Notes: generated by a model from the sequence alone, not told the origin. Positions 28,441-38,548 are shown, numbered from the stretch's first letter. The stretch: 64,000 nucleotides of DNA from Arcobacter sp. (GCA_002869565.1 PKUJ01000027.1:357975-421974); one strand, 5' to 3'. Made by a program: numbers and translations.

Positions 28441-29228
28441 ACACTTTGTGCTTGAACTATATTAGCTTGTGAAGCTGCTAGATATCCAAGGTTTGCATTT
28501 ACATTAGTTTTTGAAAAATCATTTACTTCTTTTCCAAAATTTATCTCTTTATTTGCTCTATTTTCATTTGAAAGTTCTATTTGGTCTTTGATGGATGTTT
28601 TAGCACTATCTTCTAGTTTATTCCCAAAATCAGTAAATTGATCACTTAAATTTTGGATTTGATTAATACTATTCTCTACTACATTAATAGTTGCTTCTAA
28701 AGCATCTGTAACATTTAAATCAGCGGAACTAATTGCTTGAGCAATCTCTGTGGCGATTAGAGGAGTGTTTGGTTTATCTATAGAAAAATAAGCTTCTTTT
28801 GTTGAAATATTTATAGATAAATTTTCTTCATAATCATCTATTACAATTAAGTTTTCATTTTTATATTTTGACTGAAATGCTTCTTCTTTAAATTTTAGAA
28901 GTTCTTGATTTATTTGATTTTTATATTGATTATTATCAATTTCGGAAGAATTGTTTTGTACTAATTCTGTTAAAGTTTTTTTAATATTTTGTAAGTTTTC
29001 TTTTTGATTATGTAGTCCATCTTGAGCTATTTTTGAGATACCAATACCTTGGTTAAAAGCCTGTAGTGAAGCTGATAATTCATCTCTTCTTTTATTGTAA
29101 TCATTTATTGAAAGTTTTAAAAATTCATCACTATTATCAATTTGTCCAGCAGCACTAGACCTATCAACTTGTTGCTGAGGAATATTGTTTAATGTTGATA
29201 TACTATTATTAATACTATTTACATCCAT
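28425..29228 (-). CDS. short atypical flagellin-like protein
   Basis: 267 residues. The C-terminus GYLAASQANIVQAQSVRLLS matches the flagellin D0 helix (Q-ANI...LL), and the N-terminal half contains QAFNQGIGISKIAQDGLHN, which resembles the flagellin N-terminal coiled coil (QxxxxGISxxQxAxxAL). The usual N-terminal opening is replaced by an asparagine/glutamine-rich leader and the central domain is small. It may be a minor filament or junction protein rather than the major flagellin. It stands alone. Confidence 0.65.
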   Translation of the reverse strand: MDVNSINNSISTLNNIPQQQVDRSSAAGQIDNSDEFLKLSINDYNKRRDELSASLQAFNQGIGISKIAQDGLHNQKENLQNIKKTLTELVQNNSSEIDNNQYKNQINQELLKFKEEAFQSKYKNENLIVIDDYEENLSINISTKEAYFSIDKPNTPLIATEIAQAISSADLNVTDALEATINVVENSINQIQNLSDQFTDFGNKLEDSAKTSIKDQIELSNENRANKEINFGKEVNDFSKTNVNANLGYLAASQANIVQAQSVRLLS

Positions 29229-29377
29229 CTTCTACTCCTAATGGTTACTATAATTACATATTCTACAAAACTTAAGATTAATTTAAAGTTAAGTGGTGTA
29301 TCTAAAATAGCCATCTTAAAGACATATTAATAATAACTTTTGTACAATATCTGACTAATTTACAAAGGGGAGAGACA

Positions 29378-31072
29378 ATGAAAATAAATGGCGCAAAAAT
29401 GGTTACTGAATCATTAAAAGAAGAAGGGGTTGAAGTAGTATTTGGATACCCTGGTGGCGCTATTATGAATGTCTATGATGAAATTTATAAACAGAGTTTT
29501 TTTCAACATATTTTAACTAGACACGAACAAGCTGCTATCCATGCTGCTGAAGGGTATGCAAAATCTACAGGAAAAGTAGGAGTTGCTATAGTAACAAGTG
29601 GACCTGGGTTCACAAATGCTGTTACTGGTCTAGCTGATGCATATATGGATTCTATACCATTAGTTGTTATATCAGGACAAGTTCCTACAACAATTATTGG
29701 TACAGATGGGTTCCAAGAGATTGATGCCGTTGGTATTTCAAGACCTTGTACAAAACATAATTATTTAGTTAATAAAATTGAAGATTTACCAAGAATTATA
29801 AAAGAGGCATTTTATATAGCAAATTCAGGAAGACCTGGACCCGTACATGTTGATATTCCAAAAGATATTACTGCGGAAATAGCAAATTTTGAATATCCAA
29901 AAGATGTTAATTTACCAACATATAAACCAACAGTAAAATATAATAAAAGACAATTAAAAAAAGCAATGGAAGCGATTTCTAAGGCAAAAAAACCGTTATT
30001 GTATGTTGGTGGTGGAGCTATTTTAGCAAACTGTGCATATGAAATTAGAGAATTTGCTGAAAAAACAAATATTCCAGTAGTTGAAACTTTAATGGCTAGA
30101 GGTGTTATGGGACACAATCATGAGTTATTAATGGGAATGTTAGGTATGCATGGTGAATTTGCTGCAAATATGGCTGCTCATGATACTGATTTATTAATTT
30201 CACTTGGGGCTAGATTTGATGATAGAGTTACAGGAAGATTAGATGAATTTGCTAAAAAAGCAAAAGTAATTCATGTTGATATTGACCCAGCTTCAATTGC
30301 AAAACTTGTGCACACTAATTTCCCTATCGTTGGAGATTTAAAAGTTACAGTAGAAGGGATGATAGAATCTGCAAAGGATATGCAGTTTAATGATTATTCA
30401 AATTGGGTTTCTCTTCTTAAAGACTACAAAGAAAAAGAGCCTTTAAGATACAATGATTCTGATTCCGTAATTAAGCCACAATGGGCGATTGAAAGAGTTG
30501 GACAACTTTTAGGGGATAATGCAATTATCTCTACTGATGTTGGACAACATCAAATGTGGGCTGCACAATTTTATCCATTTTCATTTCCAAGACAATGGAA
30601 TACTTCTGGTGGTCTTGGAACAATGGGATTTGGACTTCCTGGAGCTATGGGTGTAGCACGTGGGAATAAAGACAAAGTTTCAATTAACTTTACAGGTGAT
30701 GGTTCTATTTTAATGAATATTCAAGAACTTATGACTTGTGTTGAATATAATTTGCCAGTAATTAATATTATTTTAAATAATAACTATCTAGGAATGGTTA
30801 GACAATGGCAAACACTATTTTACGAAAATAGAATATCTGAGACTGATTTAAGTGCTCAGCCTGATTTTAAAATGTTATGTGAAGCCTTTGGTGGGTTAGG
30901 GTATAGAGTTTCAACAAAAGCTGAATTTGATGCTGCACTTAATGATGCAATTGAGAAGAAAAAACCTGCAATGATTGATGTTGTTGTTGCTAGAGATGAA
31001 ATAGTTTTACCAATGGTTCCAAACGGACATGCATTAAATGAGATGACACTTTTAGGAGATAGCAATGAATAA
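29378..31072 (+). CDS. ilvB: acetolactate synthase large subunit
   Basis: A 564-residue thiamine-diphosphate enzyme: YPGGAIMNVYDE, catalytic Glu in TRHEQAAIHAAEGYA, TDGFQEIDAVG, and the ThDP motif GDGSILMNIQEL...NNNYLGMV. It catalyses the first common step of valine, leucine and isoleucine synthesis. It overlaps ilvN by 8 bases. RBS AAAGGGGAG. Confidence 0.95.
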   Translation: MKINGAKMVTESLKEEGVEVVFGYPGGAIMNVYDEIYKQSFFQHILTRHEQAAIHAAEGYAKSTGKVGVAIVTSGPGFTNAVTGLADAYMDSIPLVVISGQVPTTIIGTDGFQEIDAVGISRPCTKHNYLVNKIEDLPRIIKEAFYIANSGRPGPVHVDIPKDITAEIANFEYPKDVNLPTYKPTVKYNKRQLKKAMEAISKAKKPLLYVGGGAILANCAYEIREFAEKTNIPVVETLMARGVMGHNHELLMGMLGMHGEFAANMAAHDTDLLISLGARFDDRVTGRLDEFAKKAKVIHVDIDPASIAKLVHTNFPIVGDLKVTVEGMIESAKDMQFNDYSNWVSLLKDYKEKEPLRYNDSDSVIKPQWAIERVGQLLGDNAIISTDVGQHQMWAAQFYPFSFPRQWNTSGGLGTMGFGLPGAMGVARGNKDKVSINFTGDGSILMNIQELMTCVEYNLPVINIILNNNYLGMVRQWQTLFYENRISETDLSAQPDFKMLCEAFGGLGYRVSTKAEFDAALNDAIEKKKPAMIDVVVARDEIVLPMVPNGHALNEMTLLGDSNE

Positions 31073-31562
31073 TTTTAACCACTATTATGACAGTGAGACA
31101 GCGAGAAGAGTTGTTTCTGTAATTGTTATCAATGAACATAATGTTTTATCCAGAATAGTTGGTTTATTTTCAGCTCGTGGCTATAATATAGATTCTTTAA
31201 CTGTTGCTCCAATGTCAGGAACTGAATACTCAAGAATGACAATAGTAACAACTGGCGATAAAAGGGTTATTGATCAAATTGTAAAACAATTGAATAAGCT
31301 TATTCCTGTGTTAAGAGTAAACGAACATATAAATGTAATAGAAAAAGAGACAGTTTTAATTAAAATACCAATTGATCAACCTCTAAGTGATGTAGAAGTA
31401 ATTGCACGTGCTTACAATGGACATATTCAAAATGTAACTGAAGATGCAATTGTAATTTCAGCAACTGATGCACCAAGTAGAATTGCTAATTTTACAAATA
31501 TTATGAATAAATATAAACCACTTGAAGTTGTTAAAAGTGGTGTTGTAGCAATGGAAAGATAG
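31065..31562 (+). CDS. ilvN: acetolactate synthase small regulatory subunit
   Basis: 165 residues: an N-terminal ACT domain (VSVIVINEHNVLSRIVGLFSARG, YNIDSLTV) and the ALS_ss C-terminal domain. It confers valine feedback control on IlvB. The start lies within the end of ilvB. A hairpin follows. Confidence 0.92.
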   Translation: MNNFNHYYDSETARRVVSVIVINEHNVLSRIVGLFSARGYNIDSLTVAPMSGTEYSRMTIVTTGDKRVIDQIVKQLNKLIPVLRVNEHINVIEKETVLIKIPIDQPLSDVEVIARAYNGHIQNVTEDAIVISATDAPSRIANFTNIMNKYKPLEVVKSGVVAMER

Positions 31563-31584
31563 GAATCTTAGGATTTCTATCTTT
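31555..31584 (+). terminator. hairpin after ilvN
   Basis: AAAGATAG...CTATCTTT with inner AATC/GGATT pairing straddles the ilvN stop. It lacks a strong T-run, so it may be a weak terminator ahead of lpxD. Confidence 0.4.
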
Positions 31585-31604
31585 AGCTAAAAGAAGGACA
31601 AAAC

Positions 31605-32555
31605 TTGACATTAAATGAAATTGCAAAAGCTTTAGATATTCCTTGCGAAAGTAATATTGAGATTTCAGGACTAAATACACTCCAAGATTCAAACAATTGT
31701 GAACTTACATTTTTAGAAAACAAAAAATATATTAAAGACTTAGAAAATACGAAAGCAGCTGCAGTTTTAGTAAAAGAAGATTTCGTTTCAAAAGTTCCAG
31801 CTGGAACTTTTGCATTAGTTTGTGACGAACCATATTTAAAACTTGCATATGCTTCTAACCTATTTGCTTCAACTATTGTTGAAGAAATTGGAGAAGAGTG
31901 CATAATAGGTAATAACTCAACTATTATGAAGAATGTCTTTTTAGGTAAAAATTCAACTATTGGTACAAATTGTACTATTATGGCTGGTGCTTTTATTGGT
32001 GATAATGTAACAATAGGAAATAATACTATTGTTTATCCAAATGTAACTATTTATAGAGATTGTGTTGTTGGAAATGATTGTATTATTCATGCCGGTACTG
32101 TAATAGGTAGTGATGGCTTTGGTTTTGCAAATACAAAAGATGGTAAATATATTAAAATATATCAAAATGGAAATGTAATTATTGGCAATGATGTTGAAAT
32201 TGGTGCTAATACTGCTATTGACAGAGCAGTTTTTAAATCTACTATTATTTCAGACGGTGTTAGAATTGATAATTTAGTTCATATTGCACATAACTGTAAG
32301 TTAGGTGCTGGTTGTATTTTAACAGGGCAGGTTGGACTTTCTGGTTCTACTACACTTCACGAGTATGTTATTATGGGTGGACAAAGTGCAACTGCTGGAC
32401 ATTTAGAAATTGCTCCTTTTACAACAATTGCAGCACGTGGTGGGGTTACAAAAACAATTAGTGAACCAAAAAAACAATGGGCAGGCTTTCCTTTGTTTGA
32501 GCATAGACAATGGCTTAAACTTCAAGGAAAAATTTCTAAATTACTTAATAAATAA
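31605..32555 (+). CDS. lpxD: UDP-3-O-acylglucosamine N-acyltransferase
   Basis: 316 residues: N-terminal uridine-binding domain (ISGLNTLQDS, LTFLENKKY), then a left-handed beta helix of hexapeptide repeats (about 95-265) with the catalytic His in RIDNLVHIAHNCKLG. Lipid A synthesis, third step. TTG start after AAGGAC. Ends just before ftsK. Confidence 0.93.
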   Translation: MTLNEIAKALDIPCESNIEISGLNTLQDSNNCELTFLENKKYIKDLENTKAAAVLVKEDFVSKVPAGTFALVCDEPYLKLAYASNLFASTIVEEIGEECIIGNNSTIMKNVFLGKNSTIGTNCTIMAGAFIGDNVTIGNNTIVYPNVTIYRDCVVGNDCIIHAGTVIGSDGFGFANTKDGKYIKIYQNGNVIIGNDVEIGANTAIDRAVFKSTIISDGVRIDNLVHIAHNCKLGAGCILTGQVGLSGSTTLHEYVIMGGQSATAGHLEIAPFTTIAARGGVTKTISEPKKQWAGFPLFEHRQWLKLQGKISKLLNK

Positions 32556-32565
32556 AGGCTAAAAA

Positions 32566-34797
32566 ATTCTTAAAAAAATTTTATCACTAATCTTACTATT
32601 TATAATTATCTACTTTGAATATGCTACTTTTGTAGGAGATAAAACTAGTGTAGGGCAAATAGGATCGCTATTTGCAAATTTTTCACATAAATATTTTGGC
32701 TTTTTATCATATATTTATTTATTACTTTTTTTGTATCCACTTTACATTATCAATTTTAAAAAAGATTTAGACTGGAGAGATTTTAGTATTAAAGTTGTTT
32801 CAGTTATTTTACTTTTAATTTCAATGCTTGTTTTTCAATCATTAATTGTAATTAAGGGTCCTCTTAGTGGAGGAATTGGTAATTTTATTGTATCTTCTAT
32901 GTTTCCATTTATTGGACTTGCAGGCTTATGGATTTTTGTAATTATTGGATTTATAATATCATCCTTAATACTTTTTGAAGATAGTGATATTAAAATTGAT
33001 CCTAAAAAATTTGTTCCTAAATTTAAAAAAATTGATACTACAAGTAATCAAAAAAGAATAGAAAATAAAAAAAGAACAAAAAGAACTTCTCGAAAAACTG
33101 AAAATACAGTTACTGTAAAAGAAGTAGGGGATATTGCCGAAATTGTGATTGAAGAGTCTGATGAAAGTAATATTGCGAATATTGAAGTTGACGATTTAAA
33201 TATTATAAATTTAGATCAAGTAGATGAATTAAATATAAATGAAAAATCTAAAATTGTTGAAGAAATTGAAGAAATTGAAATATTACCTGAAGAAGAACAC
33301 CTTTCTCATTCAGTAATTGTTGATGAACTTGAAGAAAATAAAAAACTTCAAGACGAGATAGAGTTAGGTAAGACAGAAAAACCAAAAGATTTTGAATTAC
33401 CATCTCCTAAATTTTTTCAATCTGCGCCAAAAGAGAAAAAATCGAGAATTTCTGAAGCCCAAATCGATAAAAAAATTGAAGATTTATTAGAAAAACTATT
33501 GATGTTTAAAATTGAAGGTGATGTTGTTCGAACATACACAGGACCTGTAGTAACTACATTTGAATTTAAACCAGCACCAAATGTTAAAGTGTCAAAAATT
33601 TTAAACCTTCAAGATGATTTAGCAATGGCTCTAAAAGCTCAAACTATAAGAATTCAAGCTCCAATACCAGGAAAAGATGTTGTAGGGATAGAAGTTCCAA
33701 ACGAAGATACTCAGACTATTTATATAAAAGAATTATTAGAGAGTGAAATATTTCAAAATGCAAAATCTCCTTTAACAATGATTTTAGGAAAAGATATTGT
33801 GGGAAAACCGTTTATTACTGACTTGAAAAAACTTCCACATTTACTTATTGCAGGAACTACAGGTTCTGGTAAATCTGTTGGAATTAATGCAATGATTCTT
33901 TCTCTTTTATACAAAAATTCTCCAGATAATTTAAGACTTGTGATGATAGATCCAAAAATGCTTGAATTTTCAATGTATAATAATATCCCACATCTTTTGA
34001 CTCCTGTCATAACTAAACCAGTTGATGCTATTAATGCATTATCAAATATGGTTGCAGAGATGGAGAGAAGATATACTTTAATGTCACAAACAAAAACAAA
34101 AAATATTGAAAACTACAATGAAAAAGCAAAAAAAGAGGGTTTTGAAAAAATTCCATATATTGTAGTTGTTATTGATGAGTTAGCTGATTTAATGATGACT
34201 AGTGGAAAAGATGTAGAACTTTCAATTGCTAGACTTGCTCAAATGGCTAGAGCTTCAGGAATTCATTTAATAGTTGCTACTCAAAGACCATCAGTAGATG
34301 TTGTTACAGGACTTATTAAAGCAAATTTACCAAGTCGTCTTTCATATAAAGTAGGTCAAAAAGTAGATTCTAAAATCATTTTAGATTCAATGGGCGCAGA
34401 GTCATTACTTGGACGTGGAGATATGTTATTTACTCCTCCTGGAATGTCAGGACTTGTCAGAATTCATGCTCCTTGGTCAATGGAAACGGAAATTGAGAGT
34501 GTTGTTGAGTTTCTAATCGATCAAAGAGAAGTTGTTTATGATATGAACTTTGTAAAAGATAGAAATACCTCTTCATTAAGTGGTAAATCATCAGATTCAA
34601 ATGATTTAGGAGAATTAGATGAACTTTACGAAGATGCTAAAGAAGTTGTAATAGTTGATAAAAAAACTTCTATCTCATATATTCAAAGAAAACTTAGAAT
34701 TGGTTATAATAGGGCAGCTACAATTGTTGAACAATTAGAAAAAACTGGTGTATTATCTGAACCAAATGCAAAAGGTAATAGAGAAATTCTAATTTAA
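32566..34797 (+). CDS. ftsK: DNA translocase FtsK, probable AUU start
   Basis: About 743 residues. The frame is open upstream of the first conventional start (TTG 32731), which would cut off the first membrane helix (ILSLILLFIIIYFEYATFV) and its loop. AAAGG at 32554-32558 sits 7 bases before ATT at 32566, so a rare AUU start is the best reading. Next come further membrane helices, an acidic linker, the RecA-like motor (Walker A AGTTGSGKSVG, Walker B VVIDELADLM, ATQRPSVDV) and the C-terminal gamma winged helix (ISYIQRKLRIGYNRAA). It pumps chromosome DNA at the septum. Confidence 0.88.
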   Translation: MLKKILSLILLFIIIYFEYATFVGDKTSVGQIGSLFANFSHKYFGFLSYIYLLLFLYPLYIINFKKDLDWRDFSIKVVSVILLLISMLVFQSLIVIKGPLSGGIGNFIVSSMFPFIGLAGLWIFVIIGFIISSLILFEDSDIKIDPKKFVPKFKKIDTTSNQKRIENKKRTKRTSRKTENTVTVKEVGDIAEIVIEESDESNIANIEVDDLNIINLDQVDELNINEKSKIVEEIEEIEILPEEEHLSHSVIVDELEENKKLQDEIELGKTEKPKDFELPSPKFFQSAPKEKKSRISEAQIDKKIEDLLEKLLMFKIEGDVVRTYTGPVVTTFEFKPAPNVKVSKILNLQDDLAMALKAQTIRIQAPIPGKDVVGIEVPNEDTQTIYIKELLESEIFQNAKSPLTMILGKDIVGKPFITDLKKLPHLLIAGTTGSGKSVGINAMILSLLYKNSPDNLRLVMIDPKMLEFSMYNNIPHLLTPVITKPVDAINALSNMVAEMERRYTLMSQTKTKNIENYNEKAKKEGFEKIPYIVVVIDELADLMMTSGKDVELSIARLAQMARASGIHLIVATQRPSVDVVTGLIKANLPSRLSYKVGQKVDSKIILDSMGAESLLGRGDMLFTPPGMSGLVRIHAPWSMETEIESVVEFLIDQREVVYDMNFVKDRNTSSLSGKSSDSNDLGELDELYEDAKEVVIVDKKTSISYIQRKLRIGYNRAATIVEQLEKTGVLSEPNAKGNREILI

Positions 34798-34867
34798 TAA
34801 TTATTTTTTCCATCCTATATGCTCCTTTTATGTTATTTATGATAAAATATCTTTATTATAAATAAGC

Positions 34868-34875
34868 AAAGGAGT
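34868..34875 (+). promoter_or_regulatory. hpf ribosome site with upstream anti-SD complement
   Basis: AAAGGAGT is a strong ribosome site. CTCCTTT at 34822-34828 is its exact complement, and the likely -10 (GATAAAAT near 34841-34848) lies between them. Only read-through RNA from ftsK could therefore fold and hide the site. Confidence 0.35.
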
Positions 34876-34880
34876 ATGTT

Positions 34881-35423
34881 ATGAATACAAGTATTGTAGG
34901 AAGACACATAGAATTAACTGAACCAATTAAGGATTACGTTAATAGTTCGGTAGAAATTTTTAAAAAATATAATTTAGATATTATATCTGTAAACTCTATT
35001 ATCTCTCAAGAAGAGAAAAATGGAAGAAAAGCATTCACATTTGAATTTACTTTAAATATTGCTCACCTAGATACTGTTGTTGTTAAACAAAAAGATAAAG
35101 ATTTATACGCTGCAATTGATATTGCTGTTGATAGAGTTTCTAAAGTTTTAAGAAGACACCATGATAAAATCACTGGTCACAAAGCTACTAAGCTTACTGA
35201 AGTTGTTGCAGCTGAAATTGAAGATCAAATTGCTAATGAATTAGATAAATTAGATACTGAAATTTATCCAGTGAGATTATCTTCATATAAGCCTGTAGAT
35301 ATTGAAGAAGCTTTAACAGACCTAAAAGGTTCTGATGCTTCATTTAAAGTATTCTATGACAAAGATGATAATATGAGAGTATTATATAAATCAAGCGACG
35401 AAGGAAAATTTGGATTATACTAA
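34881..35423 (+). CDS. hpf: long-form ribosome hibernation promoting factor
   Basis: 180 residues. The N-terminal HPF/RaiA domain (SIVGRHIELTEPIKDYV, LYAAIDIAVDRVSKVLRRHHDK) binds the 30S subunit. The C-terminal domain (YPVRLSSYKPVDIEEALTDL) drives 100S dimer formation. It is expressed in stationary phase in most bacteria. Own promoter region and a strong terminator. Confidence 0.93.
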   Translation: MNTSIVGRHIELTEPIKDYVNSSVEIFKKYNLDIISVNSIISQEEKNGRKAFTFEFTLNIAHLDTVVVKQKDKDLYAAIDIAVDRVSKVLRRHHDKITGHKATKLTEVVAAEIEDQIANELDKLDTEIYPVRLSSYKPVDIEEALTDLKGSDASFKVFYDKDDNMRVLYKSSDEGKFGLY

Positions 35424-35445
35424 TAGTATATTCCAAATTTTGTCA

Positions 35446-35477
35446 AGGTATTAGCTTTTTTTGCTAATACCTTTTTT
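35446..35477 (+). terminator. intrinsic terminator of hpf
   Basis: AAGGTATTAGC - TTTTTT - GCTAATACCTT stem followed by T-run. A textbook Rho-independent terminator. Confidence 0.9.
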
Positions 35478-35502
35478 AATTTTAAAGGAAAACAAAACTT
35501 TT

Positions 35503-36930
35503 ATGAATAATACACTTAAAAAAATTGCACTTATTGGTCAACCAAATGTTGGTAAATCATCACTATTTAATAGAATTGCAAAAAAAAGAATTGCTATTGT
35601 TTCTGATATATCAGGTACAACAAGAGATATTAGAAGACATGAAGTAGAAATTTTAGATAGAGATGCACTTATGTTAGATACAGGTGGAATTGATGATACA
35701 AATGATGCAATATTTTCAAATGTAAAAAGAAAAGCAGTTGAGTGTGCAAAAGAGGCTGATATAATACTTTTTATGGTTGATGGTAAAAATATACCTGATG
35801 ATAAAGATAAAGAACTATTTTATGAGCTTCAAGCTTTAGGTAAAAAATTAGCACTAGTTGTAAATAAAATTGATAATGATAAAGAAAATGAAAATCTTTG
35901 GACATTTTTTGAATTTGGAATTGATGAAGAAAATCTTTTTGGAATTTCAGTTTCTCATAACAGAGGAACAAAATCACTTTTGGAATGGATTGCAGCTGAA
36001 TTACCTCCTCGACCTGTAGTTGAGGAGCTAATAATAAATGAAGACGATGATGATTATCTTGAAGATTTTATTGATCCAATTGAAGATATTAATGAATCAG
36101 TTGAATTAGATGATGGAAAAATTAAAGTTGCAATTATAGGGCGTGTAAATGTTGGTAAATCATCAATTTTAAATGCTCTTGTTGGAGAAGAACGATCAGT
36201 TGTTTCACCAATTGCAGGAACAACAATTGATCCTGTTGATGAAACTTTTGAATATAAAGATAAAAGTATTACTTTTGTTGATACAGCAGGACTTCGAAGA
36301 CGTGGAAGAATTGAAGGAATTGAAAAATTTGCTTTAATGAGAACTAAAGAAATGCTTGAAAAAGCAAATCTTGCTTTAGTTATTCTTGATGCTTCAGAAG
36401 AATTAGTTGATTTAGATGAAAAAATTGCAGGACTTGTTGATGAATATGGATTAGGAACAATTATTGTTCTTAATAAATGGGATATAAATAGAGATGATTT
36501 TGAAGCTGTAAAAGAAAAAGTTAGAAGTAAATTTAAGTTTCTTTATTATGCTCCAATTATTGCAGTATCGGCAAAAACTGGGAGAAGTATTGATAAATTA
36601 AAAGATAAACTTGTTGAAATATATGAAAATTATGCTCAAAGAATTCCAACTTCAATTTTAAATAAAACAATTGAAACGGCTACAATTAGACACTCTCTGC
36701 CTAGTCCAAATGGAGCATTCCTAAGAATTTATTATGCAACACAATTTGAAACAAAACCTCCAAGAATTGCTTTAATTATGAATAAACCTAGACTTTTGCA
36801 TTTCTCTTATAAGAGATATTTGATAAACTTCTTACGAAGTAATATTAATTTTGAAGGTACTCCAATTCACATTGTTGCACGTGGAAAAGGTGAGAGAGAA
36901 GAAAAAGAGGAAGATATAGAAATTATTTAA
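35503..36930 (+). CDS. der: ribosome-assembly GTPase Der
   Basis: About 475 residues, two GTPase domains and a KH-like domain. G1 is GQPNVGKSS then GRVNVGKSS; G3 is DTGG and DTAG; G4 is NKID and NKWD. The C-terminal KH-like part includes PPRIALIMNKPRLLHFSYKRYL. Needed for 50S assembly. I chose ATG 35503; the in-frame TTG at 35461 lies inside the hpf terminator and adds residues not matching the family. The acidic insert between the G domains is usual in Campylobacterota. Confidence 0.94.
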   Translation: MNNTLKKIALIGQPNVGKSSLFNRIAKKRIAIVSDISGTTRDIRRHEVEILDRDALMLDTGGIDDTNDAIFSNVKRKAVECAKEADIILFMVDGKNIPDDKDKELFYELQALGKKLALVVNKIDNDKENENLWTFFEFGIDEENLFGISVSHNRGTKSLLEWIAAELPPRPVVEELIINEDDDDYLEDFIDPIEDINESVELDDGKIKVAIIGRVNVGKSSILNALVGEERSVVSPIAGTTIDPVDETFEYKDKSITFVDTAGLRRRGRIEGIEKFALMRTKEMLEKANLALVILDASEELVDLDEKIAGLVDEYGLGTIIVLNKWDINRDDFEAVKEKVRSKFKFLYYAPIIAVSAKTGRSIDKLKDKLVEIYENYAQRIPTSILNKTIETATIRHSLPSPNGAFLRIYYATQFETKPPRIALIMNKPRLLHFSYKRYLINFLRSNINFEGTPIHIVARGKGEREEKEEDIEII

Positions 36931-36946
36931 AATAGGAGGAAATTCC

Positions 36947-38548
36947 TTGATAAGTGCAAACACTATAAAAAATGATATATTTGGTGGTGTCACTGCTGCA
37001 GTTGTTGCTTTACCTTTAGCATTAGCTTTCGGAGTAGCAAGTGGGGCAGGAGCAACTGCTGGATTATATGGCGCAATTATTTTAGGTTTTTTTGCCTCTT
37101 TATTTGGAGGGACTTCAACTCAAATCTCTGGCCCAACTGGACCAATGACTGTTGTTACTGCAACTGCTATAGTCACTTTTCAAAATGATTTTCAATCTGT
37201 AATAACTGTAATCTTTTTGTCAGGACTAATTCAAATCTCTTTAGGAATAGTTAAAATTGGAAAATGGGTTAAGTATATTCCTTATCCTGTAATATCTGGT
37301 TTTATGAGTGGTATTGGTGTTATTATCATTATCTTACAGATTAATCCTTTTTTAGGTGTTGATTCTTATGGTTCTGTTATTCAAACTATTATTGAACTTC
37401 CAAATACTTTACATTTAGCTAATGATCAATCATTGATTTTAGCTTATATTACACTTGGAATTATGTTTATGACACCAAATATTGTATCAAGATACGTTCC
37501 ATCTGCACTTATTGCCTTGGTATTTGTTACATATTTTACTATTTTCATGGGATTTGAAGTTCCTGTAATAGGTGAAATTCCTATGGGATTACCAGAATTT
37601 ACTTTTCCAACTAAATTTGATATTTTAAAACTTGATACGATAATTACTTTATCAATCACATTAGCACTCCTAGGGGCAATTGATACTCTTTTAACATCTT
37701 TAGTTGCTGATTCTATGACGAAAACAAAACATAGTCCTAATAAAGAACTTATTGCCCAAGGCATTGGTAATTCATTATGTTCACTTGTTGGAGCAATTCC
37801 AGGGGCAGGGGCAACAATGAGAACAGTAATAAATATAAAGAGTGGAGGAACAACTAGAATTTCAGGGATGGTTCACTCAATCATGCTTTTAGTTATAGTC
37901 CTTTTTTTAGCACCTTTAGCTTCAATGATTCCCTTATCAGTTCTTTCAGGTATTTTAATTAAAGTTGGTTTTGATATTTTAGATTATAAGTTTTTAAATA
38001 TTATGGGTAAAGTCTCACGACATGATTTATTAATTATGATTACAGTATTTTTACTTACTATTTTTGTGGACTTGATCATGGCTGTAGGTGCAGGAATTAC
38101 TTTTGCCTCAATTCTTGCAATTTATAAAATATCAAGAAAAACTAGAATGCAAACAAGTCATGCTGCAGGAAAAGTGAATTTTGATATAGAAGTTGAAAAT
38201 AAAGAGATAGAAGTATTAATGATTGATGGTTCTTTATTTTTTGGTACAGCATCAGTTTTAGATAGAAAAATAGATAAAATTAAATCATCTACAAAATTTG
38301 TTGTATTAGATTGTTTAAAAGTATCTTTTTTAGATATTTCAGCTATTTTTATGATCGAAGAGATTATTTATAAATTAGAAGATAAAAATGTAAAAGTAAT
38401 TCTTCTTTTAAAACATGCACATAAAAGAAAAATCTTAAGTGTAGATGATAATAAATTATTTGAAAATACAAAAATATATAACAATATTGATTCAGCAGTT
38501 AATTGTATACAAAAAAGAGAATATAGGGATAATGTAGAATCAAAATGA
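36947..38548 (+). CDS. SulP-family anion transporter with STAS domain
   Basis: 533 residues, second SulP protein. Opening NDIFGGVTAAVVALPLALAFG, TQISGPTGPMTVV and the STAS domain from about 430 (KFVVLDCLKVSFLDISAIF). This subgroup often carries bicarbonate or sulfate. TTG start after an optimal AGGAGGA. It overlaps hemD by 4 bases. Confidence 0.88.
   Translation: MISANTIKNDIFGGVTAAVVALPLALAFGVASGAGATAGLYGAIILGFFASLFGGTSTQISGPTGPMTVVTATAIVTFQNDFQSVITVIFLSGLIQISLGIVKIGKWVKYIPYPVISGFMSGIGVIIIILQINPFLGVDSYGSVIQTIIELPNTLHLANDQSLILAYITLGIMFMTPNIVSRYVPSALIALVFVTYFTIFMGFEVPVIGEIPMGLPEFTFPTKFDILKLDTIITLSITLALLGAIDTLLTSLVADSMTKTKHSPNKELIAQGIGNSLCSLVGAIPGAGATMRTVINIKSGGTTRISGMVHSIMLLVIVLFLAPLASMIPLSVLSGILIKVGFDILDYKFLNIMGKVSRHDLLIMITVFLLTIFVDLIMAVGAGITFASILAIYKISRKTRMQTSHAAGKVNFDIEVENKEIEVLMIDGSLFFGTASVLDRKIDKIKSSTKFVVLDCLKVSFLDISAIFMIEEIIYKLEDKNVKVILLLKHAHKRKILSVDDNKLFENTKIYNNIDSAVNCIQKREYRDNVESK

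Noticed and set aside
35461..35502. Longer der reading frame from TTG 35461
   Set aside because: The TTG lies inside the hpf terminator hairpin and the extra residues do not fit Der; ATG 35503 is used.
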